This document shows positions 52,471-62,050 of a stretch of 64,000 nucleotides of DNA, piece by piece (position 1 is the stretch's first letter; each line of letters opens with the position of its first letter). Both the position numbers and the translations under genes were made by a program. The stretch comes from Paracoccaceae bacterium (GTDB lineage: Bacteria > Pseudomonadota > Alphaproteobacteria > Rhodobacterales > Rhodobacteraceae). The notes beneath the pieces were generated by a model. That model had not been told where the DNA came from. It was given only the letters and a program-made list of their open reading frames with translations, and did no database searches. Where the stretch lies: the NCBI GenBank assembly GCA_012103375.1, contig WLWX01000001.1:3018492-3082491 (forward strand), in the 5' to 3' direction.

Positions 52471-53340
52471 ATGCGCAACGTCACAAAGGACAACATCACC
52501 GAGGTGTTCCTCGGCTATTTCGGCAAAGACACCGACCCGCGCCTGATGGAGATCATGACCTCTTTGGCGACCCATCTGCATGCTTTCGTCAAAGATACGG
52601 GGCTGACCCACGCCGAATGGGAAAAGGGCATCCAGCTGCTGGAATGGGCGGGCGAGATTTCCGACAAGGAGCGGCATGAATTCGTGCTACTGTCCGATGT
52701 GCTTGGGGTGTCGTCGCTGGTCGATATGGTCAATACCGTCGAAGGTGGAACCTCATCCTCGGTCCTTGGCCCGTTTCATATCACCGATGCCCCGGCGATT
52801 CCGATGGGTCACGACATGAAGCGCCATTATGAGGGTGCCGTGTTGATGGCCACTGGCGTGGTGCAAGACATGCACGGCAATCCGATCGAAGGCGCCAGCC
52901 TCGATATCTGGCAGACTGCGCCAAATGGTCTTTATTCCAGCCAGGACGACGAACAGGATACCTATTCCTTCCATGGTATTCAGACGACCGGGGCCGATGG
53001 CCGCTATGGATTCACGACCGTAAAGCCAGTCAGCTATACGGTGCCGACCGATGGCCCGGTTGGTGAAATCCTGAACGCCACCGGGCGCCATCCGTGGCGC
53101 CCAAGCCATCTGCATTTCATCGCCAAGGCCGATGGCTTCAAAACGCTGGTTTCCGAAGTGTTCGCCGACGACGATCCCTATCTGGATCAGGACACGGTGT
53201 TTGGCGTGCGCGAAGATCTGGTCATGCGCTACGTCGAACAACCCGCGGGATCATTTCCGTCAGAAGGGTTTGACCTGTCCGGCAAAGTCGATGGTCCCTG
53301 GCTGAAAGTCGACTTCGATCTGGTGCTGACGCCCGCCTGA
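52471..53340 (+). CDS. intradiol ring-cleavage dioxygenase, hydroxyquinol 1,2-dioxygenase type
   Basis: The 289-residue protein has an N-terminal helical dimerisation domain (residues 1-95) and a catalytic beta-sandwich. Iron ligands are visible as Tyr in APNGLYSSQD, Tyr in PVSYTVPTDGPVG and two His in RPSHLHFIA. EGGTSSSVLGPFH marks the catechol/hydroxyquinol group. It opens the ring between adjacent hydroxyls to a maleylacetate- or muconate-type acid. No maleylacetate reductase is in the window. It is the last gene of the TRAP operon. Confidence 0.9.
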   Translation: MRNVTKDNITEVFLGYFGKDTDPRLMEIMTSLATHLHAFVKDTGLTHAEWEKGIQLLEWAGEISDKERHEFVLLSDVLGVSSLVDMVNTVEGGTSSSVLGPFHITDAPAIPMGHDMKRHYEGAVLMATGVVQDMHGNPIEGASLDIWQTAPNGLYSSQDDEQDTYSFHGIQTTGADGRYGFTTVKPVSYTVPTDGPVGEILNATGRHPWRPSHLHFIAKADGFKTLVSEVFADDDPYLDQDTVFGVREDLVMRYVEQPAGSFPSEGFDLSGKVDGPWLKVDFDLVLTPA

Positions 53341-53412
53341 CATCGGTCCGACAAGTGCCATACGATTTGCATACGGTTTGCCGACGCAGTGCCGACCCGC
53401 AAGTTGCAGTAT

Positions 53413-54078
53413 TTACAGGCCAAGCAATTCCGCCAAAAACGCGCCGGTCTTGCGGTAGTGATCAAGCAGATTTTCGCAAACGGCATCGACGTCCCGCGCC
53501 ACCGCCGCGTCCAGTATTGCGCGATGCTCGGCCTCGACATTGCGGCGCCCATATCCTTCAGAGCGTGCCGCAAGATACCGATAGCGCACATTCAGATCAT
53601 AAAGCTGGCTGCAAAACCGCAACAGGATCGGCGACGGGCAGGCAGCCAACATCGCCATGTGAAAGTTTTTGTGAAGTTTTTCATAGGCTTCTGCGTCACG
53701 CCGGCTGGCCTGCGCCATATGGTGATGGGCCAGAACCAGGTGATCCTCCCAGCCGGCATCGGCATGTGCCAGGGATTCTCGTACCGCCAGCTCTTCAAGA
53801 TTGCATCGCAGGTCCAGAATCTCTCGGAATTGGGCGTTGCTGGTTTCGGCCACGCGAAATCCGCGCTGGTCCAACCGTTCGACCAATTGATCCGAGGTCA
53901 GCAGGCTCAACGCTTCGCGAACAGGCGAAGACCCTGTATCCAAAGAGTTTTTCAGAGATTCGATCTTCAATCTCTCGCCCGGAACCAGCCGCCCGGTTAT
54001 GATGTCATCGCGTAGTCTTAGATAAACACGCTGCGTTGAAGACTGCGTCGACTTCGGATCATTGGCGGATTGTTTCAT
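53413..54078 (-). CDS. GntR-family regulator, FCD subgroup
   Basis: The 221-residue protein has an N-terminal winged helix (RLRDDIITGRLVPGERL, SPVREALSLLTSDQLVE) and an all-helical FCD effector domain with metal-binding-type residues (LRCNLEELAVRESLAH, HKNFHMAML, AEHRAILDA). The start at 54078 was chosen over 54117, whose extra residues are unconserved. It is convergent with the dioxygenase gene and divergent from the synthase-like gene, and probably regulates one or both. Confidence 0.92.
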   Translation of the reverse strand: MKQSANDPKSTQSSTQRVYLRLRDDIITGRLVPGERLKIESLKNSLDTGSSPVREALSLLTSDQLVERLDQRGFRVAETSNAQFREILDLRCNLEELAVRESLAHADAGWEDHLVLAHHHMAQASRRDAEAYEKLHKNFHMAMLAACPSPILLRFCSQLYDLNVRYRYLAARSEGYGRRNVEAEHRAILDAAVARDVDAVCENLLDHYRKTGAFLAELLGL

Positions 54079-54127
54079 GCGACAAAACTGACATCTGCAA
54101 ACACAAATAACAAACACTATCCATTCG

Positions 54128-54146
54128 CAAAAAAGTAGTTTTTTTG
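54128..54146. promoter_or_regulatory. A/T inverted repeat in the GntR/lyase divergent promoter
   Basis: CAAAAAA and TTTTTTG face each other across five bases in the 128-bp gap between the GntR regulator and the downstream synthase-like gene. It is a candidate operator or promoter spacer; the A/T runs make chance symmetry possible. Confidence 0.3.
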
Positions 54147-54206
54147 TTGAGGTGCATCGAAATATAGGCGAAAAATCAAAAGTGAAAACAGCCCGGAGGC
54201 ACCTCG

Positions 54207-55421
54207 ATGCGCGAATCCCATTTCGAAGACGGCAAATGGTGGGTCAGCCCCTACAACTTTGTCCCCGAGGTTCGCAAGTCACTGAACTTGCCGCCAAAAG
54301 TCGAAATCCACGATGCAACGCTGCGCGACGGTGAACAGACCCCCGGTGTGGTGTTTTCGATCGACGACAAGATCCGCATCGCCACCAAAATGGATGAGAT
54401 CGGCATCGAACGGATTGAAGCCGGGATGCCTGCAGTATCGCCCATGGACGCCGAGGCAATAAAAGAAATCTCGAAACTTGGTCTGAAATCAAAGGTTTAT
54501 ACCTTCGCGCGCGCCATGAAAGCCGATATCGACATGGCCCTGGAATGCGGCGCGCAGGGCGTCATCATCGAAGTGCCAATCGGTTATCCCAAGCTGGTCA
54601 CCCAGTTCGGCTGGACCTGGGAGGACGTGTTCAAGAAGTCCCGCGACGTCATCAACTATGCCCGCGAAAGCGGCCTTCACGCGGTCTATTTTCCGTATGA
54701 CACCACCCGCGCGCGTCCAGATGATCTGACCAACCTGTGCAAGGCGATCATGGCCGAGTCGCCCCCGGATGCCATTGGAATCGTTGATACAATGGGGTGC
54801 GCAACACCAGAGGCGATCAAATATATGGTGCGCTGGGTGAAAGAAATGACCGGCCTGCCGATCGAGATTCACACGCATAATGACTTTGGCATGGGCGTTG
54901 CCACTGAACTTGCCGCCGTGACCGCGGGCGCTGAATGCGTCCACTCCTGCGGCAACGGATTGGGAGAGCGCACCGGCAACGCCGCGCTGGAAGAGCTGAT
55001 GCTGGGCCTCGACCTGCTTTATGGGTACGACACCGGCTATCGTCTGGACAAACTGCCAGAGCTTGGGGCGCTGCTGAGCGACCTTTCCAACATCCCGATC
55101 GCACGCAACAAACCGGTTCTGGGCGACGGCAACTTCATCCGCGAAAGCGGTATCGGCATCCAATATGTCATGCACGACCCGCTGGTCATGTTCGGCACCC
55201 ATCCCGCCCTTACCGGGCGCACGGGTGAGGTCGTTCTGGGCAAGAAAAGCGGCAAGGCTTCGGTCACCTATAAGATGGAGGCGCTGGGCCTGGGGGCGTT
55301 GGACGATGAGCAATCCGCCGAGGTTCTGGCCGCTGTCAAAGCCAAGGGCATCGAAAAACGCGACATACTCAGCGATGCGGAATTCCAGGATATCGTCGGG
55401 GCCGTGCGCGGCGCTGCCTGA
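54207..55421 (+). CDS. isopropylmalate/homocitrate synthase-like (HMGL-like) enzyme, substrate unknown
   Basis: The 404-residue TIM-barrel protein has the family signatures ATLRDGEQTPGV (residues 37-48), IEAGMPAVS, HTHNDFGMG with the metal-binding His pair, and SCGNGLGERTGNAALEEL. The GERTGN form is closer to isopropylmalate and homocitrate synthases than to HMG-CoA lyase, but the regulatory LeuA dimer domain is absent. It is alone on its strand, divergent from a GntR regulator in an aromatic/TRAP context rather than with leu or nif genes. This suggests a catabolic aldol or retro-aldol step, which is inference. Confidence 0.85.
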   Translation: MRESHFEDGKWWVSPYNFVPEVRKSLNLPPKVEIHDATLRDGEQTPGVVFSIDDKIRIATKMDEIGIERIEAGMPAVSPMDAEAIKEISKLGLKSKVYTFARAMKADIDMALECGAQGVIIEVPIGYPKLVTQFGWTWEDVFKKSRDVINYARESGLHAVYFPYDTTRARPDDLTNLCKAIMAESPPDAIGIVDTMGCATPEAIKYMVRWVKEMTGLPIEIHTHNDFGMGVATELAAVTAGAECVHSCGNGLGERTGNAALEELMLGLDLLYGYDTGYRLDKLPELGALLSDLSNIPIARNKPVLGDGNFIRESGIGIQYVMHDPLVMFGTHPALTGRTGEVVLGKKSGKASVTYKMEALGLGALDDEQSAEVLAAVKAKGIEKRDILSDAEFQDIVGAVRGAA

Positions 55422-55619
55422 CGTCAACGCCCGCGGGTTCCGTTCCCGCGTATCACGCTATGTTTGCGACACCCCGTACCCGCTTTGCCCTGGGGGCAGG
55501 GCATCGGGGAGGCCCGTGTGACCTGTCAACGGCAGGATGGGGTCTGATCGTACTCTCTGCGCAAAAGTGAACAGGAAGGATCAGATCGCTCCGGGAAGGC
55601 CATCAAAGGCGATACTGGT

Positions 55620-56375
55620 TCAATAGGTCGCGCGGCCACCGGACAGATCAAATACAGCGCCAGTTGTGAACGAGTTTTCCGCGCTCGCCAGCCAACAAAT
55701 CATGGATGCGGCTTCGGCAAGCTCTAACATGCGTCCGCGCGGTATTTTTGACAGGATCATATTCAGAAATTCCGGGTCCTGGCTGAGGGCCATTTTGGTT
55801 TTGGCAACGGCCGGGGTCACCGCATTCACCGAAATATCGTGCCCTGCCAGTTCCTTACCCATCGATTTGGTCAATGCCAGAACGGCGGCTTTTGTTGACG
55901 AATAAGCCGGCGCGCCGGGGTTTCCTTCTTTGCCGGCTACCGAGCTTAGGTTGACGATCCGCCCATAGCCCGCGGAAATCATATGCGGCACAACTGCACG
56001 GCTGACGTAATAGGCTCCGACCAGGCCGATGCGAACAACATCCTCGAACGCGCCATCTGGATATTCCCAGGTGGGCGCATTGGGGCCCACGATCGCTGCA
56101 TTGTTGATCAGAATGTCGATTTTGCCGAAGTGCTCGACGACGCTCTGCGTTGCGGCGCGAACACCTTTCAGATCGCTGATATCGACATTCAGCGCCTGAA
56201 TATTGTCCGAATTGCCACCAAGGCTTTCGCCAAGATCATCCAGCAGCGTCTGGTCCACCTCCCAGATCGACACTTTGCCGCCGCTGTCCAGAATGCGCTT
56301 GGCGACCGTATGGCCGATGCCTTGCCCGCCGCCGGTAACAATTGCGACGCGATTTTCAAAATCATAACGGTTCAT
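55620..56375 (-). CDS. SDR dehydrogenase, probably 2-keto-3-deoxy-sugar-acid dehydrogenase
   Basis: The 251-residue classical SDR has TGGGQGIGHTVA, NNAAIVG, the catalytic Ser in NLSSVAG and YSSTK. Given its place at the end of a deoxysugar transport operon it probably oxidises 2-keto-3-deoxy-L-fuconate or -rhamnonate at C4 or C5, as in the non-phosphorylated pathway. A 3-oxoacyl-ACP-reductase-like enzyme cannot be excluded by sequence alone. It lies 62 bp after the solute-binding protein gene. Confidence 0.83.
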   Translation of the reverse strand: MNRYDFENRVAIVTGGGQGIGHTVAKRILDSGGKVSIWEVDQTLLDDLGESLGGNSDNIQALNVDISDLKGVRAATQSVVEHFGKIDILINNAAIVGPNAPTWEYPDGAFEDVVRIGLVGAYYVSRAVVPHMISAGYGRIVNLSSVAGKEGNPGAPAYSSTKAAVLALTKSMGKELAGHDISVNAVTPAVAKTKMALSQDPEFLNMILSKIPRGRMLELAEAASMICWLASAENSFTTGAVFDLSGGRATY

Positions 56376-56437
56376 GGGGGGGTGCTTTCAGTGTTGGAAA
56401 GCGGGCGCCAGACCGGCGCCCGCTCTTAATTCAGTAT

Positions 56438-57433
56438 TCAGAAGTCGAAGTCGTCGATGTTGTCGGCGTTGAAAGTTGTCAGCGCTGACTGTGTGTTGAT
56501 CGAGTTGCCTTCGTTGATGGTAATGGTCCCAAGGTTCGGCACGTCGAATGTCCCGCCGACCTCATTACTCATCGAGCCGTTTTTCAAGCCAACCGCAAAA
56601 TGCGCCGCCAGCCAGCCTTCGTTGTATGGGGACCAAAGCTGGAACCCCTCAACCGTGCCGTCTTTGACGAACTCACGCATTTCCGAGGGCAGCCCCAAAC
56701 CGGTGACCTTCACCTGATCGGCAATGCCACGGCTTTGCACGACCTGGGCGCCAGCAGCGATGCCGACCGTCGTTGGCGCAATGACGCCTTTCAGGTTCGG
56801 GAAGTTGGCAAGCAGTGCCTCCATCTCGGTTGTCGACTTCTCGGGCTGGTCGTCACCGTAGACGGTGGCCACCAATGTCATGTTGGCGTATTTCGGGTCA
56901 TTCGCGATGGTCTCGTTCATGCCCTCGATCCAGAAGTTCTGGTCCGGCGCTTCCGTGGTTGCCGAAAGAATCGCAATCTCACCCTCATAACCAATCAAAG
57001 AGCCGACCATTTCGATCTGATCCGCGCCGACTTTGGTAAAGTCTGTCGGCAGGATCGTGGCATCGCGATGGCTTTCATTGCCGGTGATGTCGCCGTTGAC
57101 GGTCAGGACGATGATGCCCTGTTCACGCGCCGAATCGAACACCTGGTTCAATGCATCGGGTGAGTTTGGCGAGATTGCGATCACATCAACGCCGCGCTGG
57201 ATCTGTGCCTCCAGGAACGGGATCTGCGATGTCGCTTCGGCGGTTGCCGGAGCCACGAATTCGAAGTTGCAGGCGATGACTTCGCAAGCCTCAACAAAGC
57301 CCTGGGTCAGTGAATCGAAATACGGATTGCCGGTGTTCTTGCCGACAAACACGATATCGATGTCCTGCGCGATGGCCCCGCCGGTCGAAATGACCAGCGC
57401 GGCTGTCGCGGCGGTGAGTGTCTTCTTTAGCAT
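56438..57433 (-). CDS. sugar ABC transporter periplasmic binding protein (RhaS/RbsB type)
   Basis: The 331-residue protein has a Sec signal (TAATAALVISTGGAIAQ) and a type I periplasmic sugar-binding fold (VFVGKNTGNPYFDSLTQGF, VIAISPNSPDALNQVFD, LKGVIAPTTVGIAAGAQV). The closest remembered relatives are rhamnose-binding RhaS proteins and autoinducer-2/LsrB-like proteins. It is encoded directly downstream of the permeases and should define sugar specificity. Confidence 0.9.
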   Translation of the reverse strand: MLKKTLTAATAALVISTGGAIAQDIDIVFVGKNTGNPYFDSLTQGFVEACEVIACNFEFVAPATAEATSQIPFLEAQIQRGVDVIAISPNSPDALNQVFDSAREQGIIVLTVNGDITGNESHRDATILPTDFTKVGADQIEMVGSLIGYEGEIAILSATTEAPDQNFWIEGMNETIANDPKYANMTLVATVYGDDQPEKSTTEMEALLANFPNLKGVIAPTTVGIAAGAQVVQSRGIADQVKVTGLGLPSEMREFVKDGTVEGFQLWSPYNEGWLAAHFAVGLKNGSMSNEVGGTFDVPNLGTITINEGNSINTQSALTTFNADNIDDFDF

Positions 57434-57486
57434 AGTAACCTCCTGTTGACGTTATGGAATTGGGGCAAGCCCCCTTGGCGCACCCG

Positions 57487-58476
57487 TCAGCGTTGCGTTC
57501 GGGCGTAGATGAAATTGGTGGCGATGATTGCGACGATCAGCAGTATACCCAGCACCGTCAGTTGGATGGCAGGCAGCAGGTTTGCGACCGTCATCCCGGT
57601 GGACACTATCACCAGCAACCAGGCGGCAAGGAACGTCCCCAGAATTGTGCCGCGCCCGCCGAAGATATAAGTGCCGCCCAGCATGGCCATCAGCACCATC
57701 TGAAGCTCTCCGCCCAACACCAGGTCATAGCGAACTGATCCAAGCCGGGATGCGGCCATGATCCCTGCCGCTGCGCTGACCACGCCAAGCGTCAGGAACA
57801 GACCCACTTTGATCCGCTTGGCATTGATGCCCGCGTGCAAGGCCGCCTGTTGATTTGTACCGATCTGGTAGATCTGGCGGCCAATCACCGTGGTGCCCAG
57901 AACCAGCCCCAGCGCCAGCGCGACCACGAAAAAGATGACCACTGGCAGCGGCACACCGAACACCATGATCGTGTTGATGCCGATGAAACTGTCCGGAACC
58001 CGGATCGAGCGGTCGCCAGCAATGACCTGCGCCAATCCCCGATAAAAGATCAGGGTTCCGATGGTGACGATGATCGACGGAAGCTGCATGCGGATCGACA
58101 TGAACGCGTTGATTGCGCCCATGACCAATCCGGCGAGCAAACCAACCAGAACGGCCAAAGGCAGATAGACACCGGCGTCGAGCACCCAGGCAAAGATGCA
58201 CGCCGACAGCGCCATATTTGCGGCAGGCGACAGGTCGATCTCGCCCGAGATCACAACCATCGTCAGCACCAGCGCGACGATCGACATTTCGGCCGTCAGG
58301 GTAAAGCTGCGCAGAATGTAATTCGCGTCCAGAAAGAACGGCGACAGGATGCTGGCCCCGATCACTCCGGCGATCAGAAGGAACAGCGTCATGGTTTCCG
58401 GGCGCACCAGAACAACGTGCCATGTCGGGCGTGCCGGGGCCATTTCGCGGGTTGGTGCGGCGGCGGTTTCGGTCAT
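57487..58476 (-). CDS. sugar ABC transporter permease (RhaQ/RbsC type)
   Basis: The 329-residue inner-membrane protein has eight to ten hydrophobic segments. The family blocks are SGEIDLSPAANMALSACIFA, LPSIIVTIGTLIFYRGLAQV and LGGTYIFGGRGTILGTFLAA. It overlaps the companion permease gene by four bases. Two different permeases indicate a heterodimeric channel, as in RhaPQ and LsrCD. Confidence 0.92.
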   Translation of the reverse strand: MTETAAAPTREMAPARPTWHVVLVRPETMTLFLLIAGVIGASILSPFFLDANYILRSFTLTAEMSIVALVLTMVVISGEIDLSPAANMALSACIFAWVLDAGVYLPLAVLVGLLAGLVMGAINAFMSIRMQLPSIIVTIGTLIFYRGLAQVIAGDRSIRVPDSFIGINTIMVFGVPLPVVIFFVVALALGLVLGTTVIGRQIYQIGTNQQAALHAGINAKRIKVGLFLTLGVVSAAAGIMAASRLGSVRYDLVLGGELQMVLMAMLGGTYIFGGRGTILGTFLAAWLLVIVSTGMTVANLLPAIQLTVLGILLIVAIIATNFIYARTQR

Positions 58477-59459
58477 GCGGCCCCCCGGTTCATCGCCAAT
58501 ATGCCGCGTTGGCGCACTGTGCGGTCAATAAGCAGCGCAATCAGGATCACAGCGCCGTAAATGGCATTCTGGGTCGAGCCGGGTATGCCCAACAACGGCA
58601 GCGCCGCCGCGACGCAGCCCAGCAACAGAACGCCGAGCACGGTGCCCATGACCGTTCCAACGCCGCCGTTGATCGACACGCCCCCGATTACCACGGCGGC
58701 GATCACCTGAAATTCGAACCCTGCGCCGGTGTTTGATGGATTCACAAAGCCCCAGCGACTTACGTAAAGAATGCCAGCCAACCCGCTGAGTGCGCCGGCA
58801 AGTGCGAAGACAATCAGCGTGACTTTGGTGACGTTGATGCCGCGCAGGGGTGCGGCCTCTGGGTTGGATCCCAAAGCATAAATCTGGCGACCAAGCTGCG
58901 TGTGGCGCGCGATCACATAGGTCGCAAATGCAATCGCGAATGCGATCAAGATGATCCAGGGAATGTCGAATATGGGCGAGGTTCGCGACATCGCCTTCAA
59001 CTCGGTCGGGATGTTGGCTCGGTTGATCTGGCGCGCGTCTGAAATGATAAACGTCAACCCGCGGTACAGGCTGAGCGTGCCCAGCGTCACAATGATCGAC
59101 GGCAGCCGGAACACCGTAACAAGCAACCCGTTGACCAGCCCCAGCGCAGCGCCGGTCGCCATTGCAACCGGAAATCCGATCAGCCAGTAAACGTCCGGCA
59201 AATCGCGGTACATCAGGCCGACGACCATCGCTGAAAATCCAAGCATCGACCCGATTGAAAGATCAACATGGCGTGCAACCAGCACCAGCATCTGCGCCAT
59301 GGCGCCGATCATGATCAATGGCGTCAAAAGCAGCACAATCCGCAGGCTCTGGCCGGTCAGGAATTGCGGCTTGTAGAGCCCTACGGCTGCGCAAAACAGG
59401 ACGATCATCACCAGGATGCCAGCCTCGCGGCGCAGGAAGATAAAGCGCAGCGCGTTCAC
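58473..59459 (-). CDS. sugar ABC transporter permease (RhaP/RbsC type)
   Basis: The 328-residue inner-membrane protein has the same architecture as its neighbour: VARHVDLSIGSMLGFSAMVV, LPSIIVTLGTLSLYRGLTFI and VIGGVSINGGVGTVMGTVLG. It overlaps the ATPase gene by four bases and the second permease gene by four bases. Confidence 0.92.
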   Translation of the reverse strand: MNALRFIFLRREAGILVMIVLFCAAVGLYKPQFLTGQSLRIVLLLTPLIMIGAMAQMLVLVARHVDLSIGSMLGFSAMVVGLMYRDLPDVYWLIGFPVAMATGAALGLVNGLLVTVFRLPSIIVTLGTLSLYRGLTFIISDARQINRANIPTELKAMSRTSPIFDIPWIILIAFAIAFATYVIARHTQLGRQIYALGSNPEAAPLRGINVTKVTLIVFALAGALSGLAGILYVSRWGFVNPSNTGAGFEFQVIAAVVIGGVSINGGVGTVMGTVLGVLLLGCVAAALPLLGIPGSTQNAIYGAVILIALLIDRTVRQRGILAMNRGAA

Positions 59460-60967
59460 GCGGCAACGCCCCGGCGCGGCACAGCTGCCTGCATGACGTT
59501 TTCCTGCGTGGCCTCGGCCCGCGGGATTTCGGCGGTCAGACGCCCTTCGGACATAACCAGGATGCGGTCACACAGCGACAACAGTTCCGGCAGCTCGGAT
59601 GAGATCAGCAAAATCGCCCGACCCGCTTCGGACAGATCACCAATCATGTCGTAAAATTCGGCCTTTACGCCGATGTCGATGCCGCGCGTCGGTTCATCAA
59701 GGATCAGGATGTCCGGCTCGGTCAGTAACCAGCGGGCCAGTATGACCTTTTGCTGATTGCCGCCCGAAAGTTCGACAATAGGCTGGTTGAGCGAGGCGAG
59801 CCTGATCGACAGATCATCAACCGATTTGTTCGAGAACCCGCGTTCAAGCCCACGCTTGATAACGCCACTTGGTGCAATCTTGCCGGGAATTGCCGCGGTC
59901 AGATTGTGTTCAACCGGCAGCGTCGCGAAGATACCGTCGCCGGCGCGATCTTCGGGAACGAAAGCAATACCCAGATCGATAGCATCGGCTGGTTTGGTGA
60001 TACGCGCCTCTGAACCATTGACGTGAACATGCCCCGACGACACAGGAGCGATCCCGAACAGCGCACGTGCGACATCGGTTCGCCCGGCCCCAACCAGACC
60101 GCCCAAGCCAATGATTTCACCCTTGCGGAGTGTGAAACTGACGTCTTCGAACGCTCCGGCCAGGCTGAGGTTCGAAACCTCCAGCGCCGTGTCGCCAATC
60201 GTGGCGGTGTGCTTGCGCATATATTTCTTCAACGTGCGCCCGATCATCAGGCGCACAATCTCATCGTCCGAAATGCTGTCGATGGTCTGGGTCGCGATAT
60301 GGGCGCCATCGCGGAAGATCGTCAAACGGTCGCACAACATCCGAACCTCTTCCAGGCGGTGCGAAATAAAGATGATGGTGCGGCCTTCGTCGCGCAATTG
60401 CCGGGCAATGGTGAAAAGCGTGTCGACCTCGCGCGGGGTCAGGGGCGCGGTCGGTTCGTCCATGATGATCAGGCGACTGTCAGATGCCAGCGCCCGCGCG
60501 ATTTCCACCATCTGCTGATTGGCAATGGACAGCCCGCGCATCGGACGATTGACGTCGATCGAAACGCCCAGCAGGTCCATATAGCGCCGCGCATCGGCAA
60601 TGATCGTGGCCCAGGGGACCCGCGACAAAAGCGCCTTGCCCTGGCGACCCATGACGATGTTTTCGGCGACGGACAGGTCGGGAAATGACACAGGTTCCTG
60701 ATGAATTAGGGCGATGCCCAGTTTTTGTGCCGCAATCGGGTTGGGCACCTCGACCGGGGCACCGTTCAGGCGCAGCGTGCCACGGGTCGGGCGGTGAACT
60801 CCGGCCAGAATTTTCGCAAATGTTGACTTTCCCGCACCGTTTTCCCCCAACAGTGCGTGGATTTCACCCGCATGCAGGTCAAGATCAACATCGCTGAGCA
60901 CTTCGACCCCGCCGAACTGCTTCGACACGCCGCGCGCTTCGATCAGGATAGGGGAATCGTCTGTCAC
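59456..60967 (-). CDS. sugar ABC transporter ATPase, two nucleotide-binding domains
   Basis: The 503-residue protein carries tandem ABC domains. The first has Walker A LLGENGAGKSTFAK, a signature variant LSIANQQMVEIARAL and Walker B RLIIMDEPTAPL. The second has a degenerate Walker A (LGGLVGAGRTDVARA), signature LSGGNQQKV and Walker B DILILDEPTRGID. This layout is the RbsA/RhaT/XylG class. It overlaps the aldose dehydrogenase and permease genes by four bases each. Confidence 0.94.
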   Translation of the reverse strand: MTDDSPILIEARGVSKQFGGVEVLSDVDLDLHAGEIHALLGENGAGKSTFAKILAGVHRPTRGTLRLNGAPVEVPNPIAAQKLGIALIHQEPVSFPDLSVAENIVMGRQGKALLSRVPWATIIADARRYMDLLGVSIDVNRPMRGLSIANQQMVEIARALASDSRLIIMDEPTAPLTPREVDTLFTIARQLRDEGRTIIFISHRLEEVRMLCDRLTIFRDGAHIATQTIDSISDDEIVRLMIGRTLKKYMRKHTATIGDTALEVSNLSLAGAFEDVSFTLRKGEIIGLGGLVGAGRTDVARALFGIAPVSSGHVHVNGSEARITKPADAIDLGIAFVPEDRAGDGIFATLPVEHNLTAAIPGKIAPSGVIKRGLERGFSNKSVDDLSIRLASLNQPIVELSGGNQQKVILARWLLTEPDILILDEPTRGIDIGVKAEFYDMIGDLSEAGRAILLISSELPELLSLCDRILVMSEGRLTAEIPRAEATQENVMQAAVPRRGVAA

Positions 60968-62001
60968 GGGGCTGATCCTGGCACTGGGGCATCCGAATCG
61001 ATCAGACCTTCGGACTTCAAATCACTCCAGAACTGCGCCGGAATACCGACATCCAGCGACGCGATATTGGCGACCAGCTCCTCGGGTTTTGCGGCACCGG
61101 GAATGATGGCGACGGCAGCCGGGTGCGCCATCGGAAATTGAAGCGCAGCTGCCTGCAAGGAAACCTTGTGCGCAGCGCAGACAGCTTCGATGCGGCGGAC
61201 CTTCTCAATCACCTCAGCATCGGCGGCACCATAGTTATAGTGCGCAGCACCTGCCGATCCGGTTGCAAGAATGCCCGAGGCGAACGGCGCCCCGACAATC
61301 ACACTGACATTGCGGTCAACGCAGGCCTTCATTCCGCTATGCAGGCTGTCCTGATCAATTAAGGTGTAAGGCATTGCGACCAGAGCAAAATCCAGGTCGA
61401 CCGCTTGCGCAAGATCGGCAAGCTGTTCTTTCATGTTGATACCCATGCCAAACGCCGTGATATCGCCTGCTGACTTCAGCTCGTCCAAGGCTTTCATCCC
61501 GGTTGAAGCCAGGTCTTTGGTGTGCGCGGCGATGGTTGGCGGATCATGGAACAGACTGTCGAGGTCGTGGATCACCAATGCGTCCACAGTATCAAGTGCA
61601 AGGCGCTGCAACGCCTGTTCATAGGACCGCATGATCCCGTCATAGGAATAGTCGAATTTCACCTCGAAGTTCAGCCCGCCAACCCAGGGACCACGGTCAA
61701 AGGCGCGCGGGTCGGCAGGGCGATGAAGCGTCCGGCCTACTTTCGTACTGATCAGAAATTCGTCGCGCGGTTTGGTGCGCAGAAAGCCGCCCAACCGATG
61801 TTCGGCCAAGCCGCGCCCATACCAGGCGGCGGTGTCGTAATAGCGCACGCCACCGTCCCATGCGGCATTGAAAGTGGCTTGCGAGACAGCCTCTTCAACC
61901 GTTCCGTACAGCTCACCAACGTGGGCTGTACCCATTCCAAATGTGGGAAGTCGCAGTGACGTATCTGCCACTTTGCGGCGACTGTGAAACAGTCCGGCCA
62001 C
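60964..62001 (-). CDS. aldo/keto reductase, D-threo-aldose (L-fucose) 1-dehydrogenase-like
   Basis: The protein of about 345 residues has the AKR features TFGMGTAHVGELYG, FNAAWDGGVRYYDTAAWYGRG (Asp and Tyr of the tetrad), FLISTKVGR (Lys) and VDALVIHD (His). Such enzymes oxidise L-fucose or similar aldoses to the lactone. The GTG at 62001 is preceded by AAGGGGGAGGG and was preferred over an in-frame start at 62076, which would place the start inside the operator pair. It is the first gene of the transport operon. Confidence 0.88.
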   Translation of the reverse strand: MAGLFHSRRKVADTSLRLPTFGMGTAHVGELYGTVEEAVSQATFNAAWDGGVRYYDTAAWYGRGLAEHRLGGFLRTKPRDEFLISTKVGRTLHRPADPRAFDRGPWVGGLNFEVKFDYSYDGIMRSYEQALQRLALDTVDALVIHDLDSLFHDPPTIAAHTKDLASTGMKALDELKSAGDITAFGMGINMKEQLADLAQAVDLDFALVAMPYTLIDQDSLHSGMKACVDRNVSVIVGAPFASGILATGSAGAAHYNYGAADAEVIEKVRRIEAVCAAHKVSLQAAALQFPMAHPAAVAIIPGAAKPEELVANIASLDVGIPAQFWSDLKSEGLIDSDAPVPGSAP

Positions 62002-62050
62002 TACACCATCCCTCCCCCTTGTCGGGTCAATTCGACTCTGTTTTGTATAT

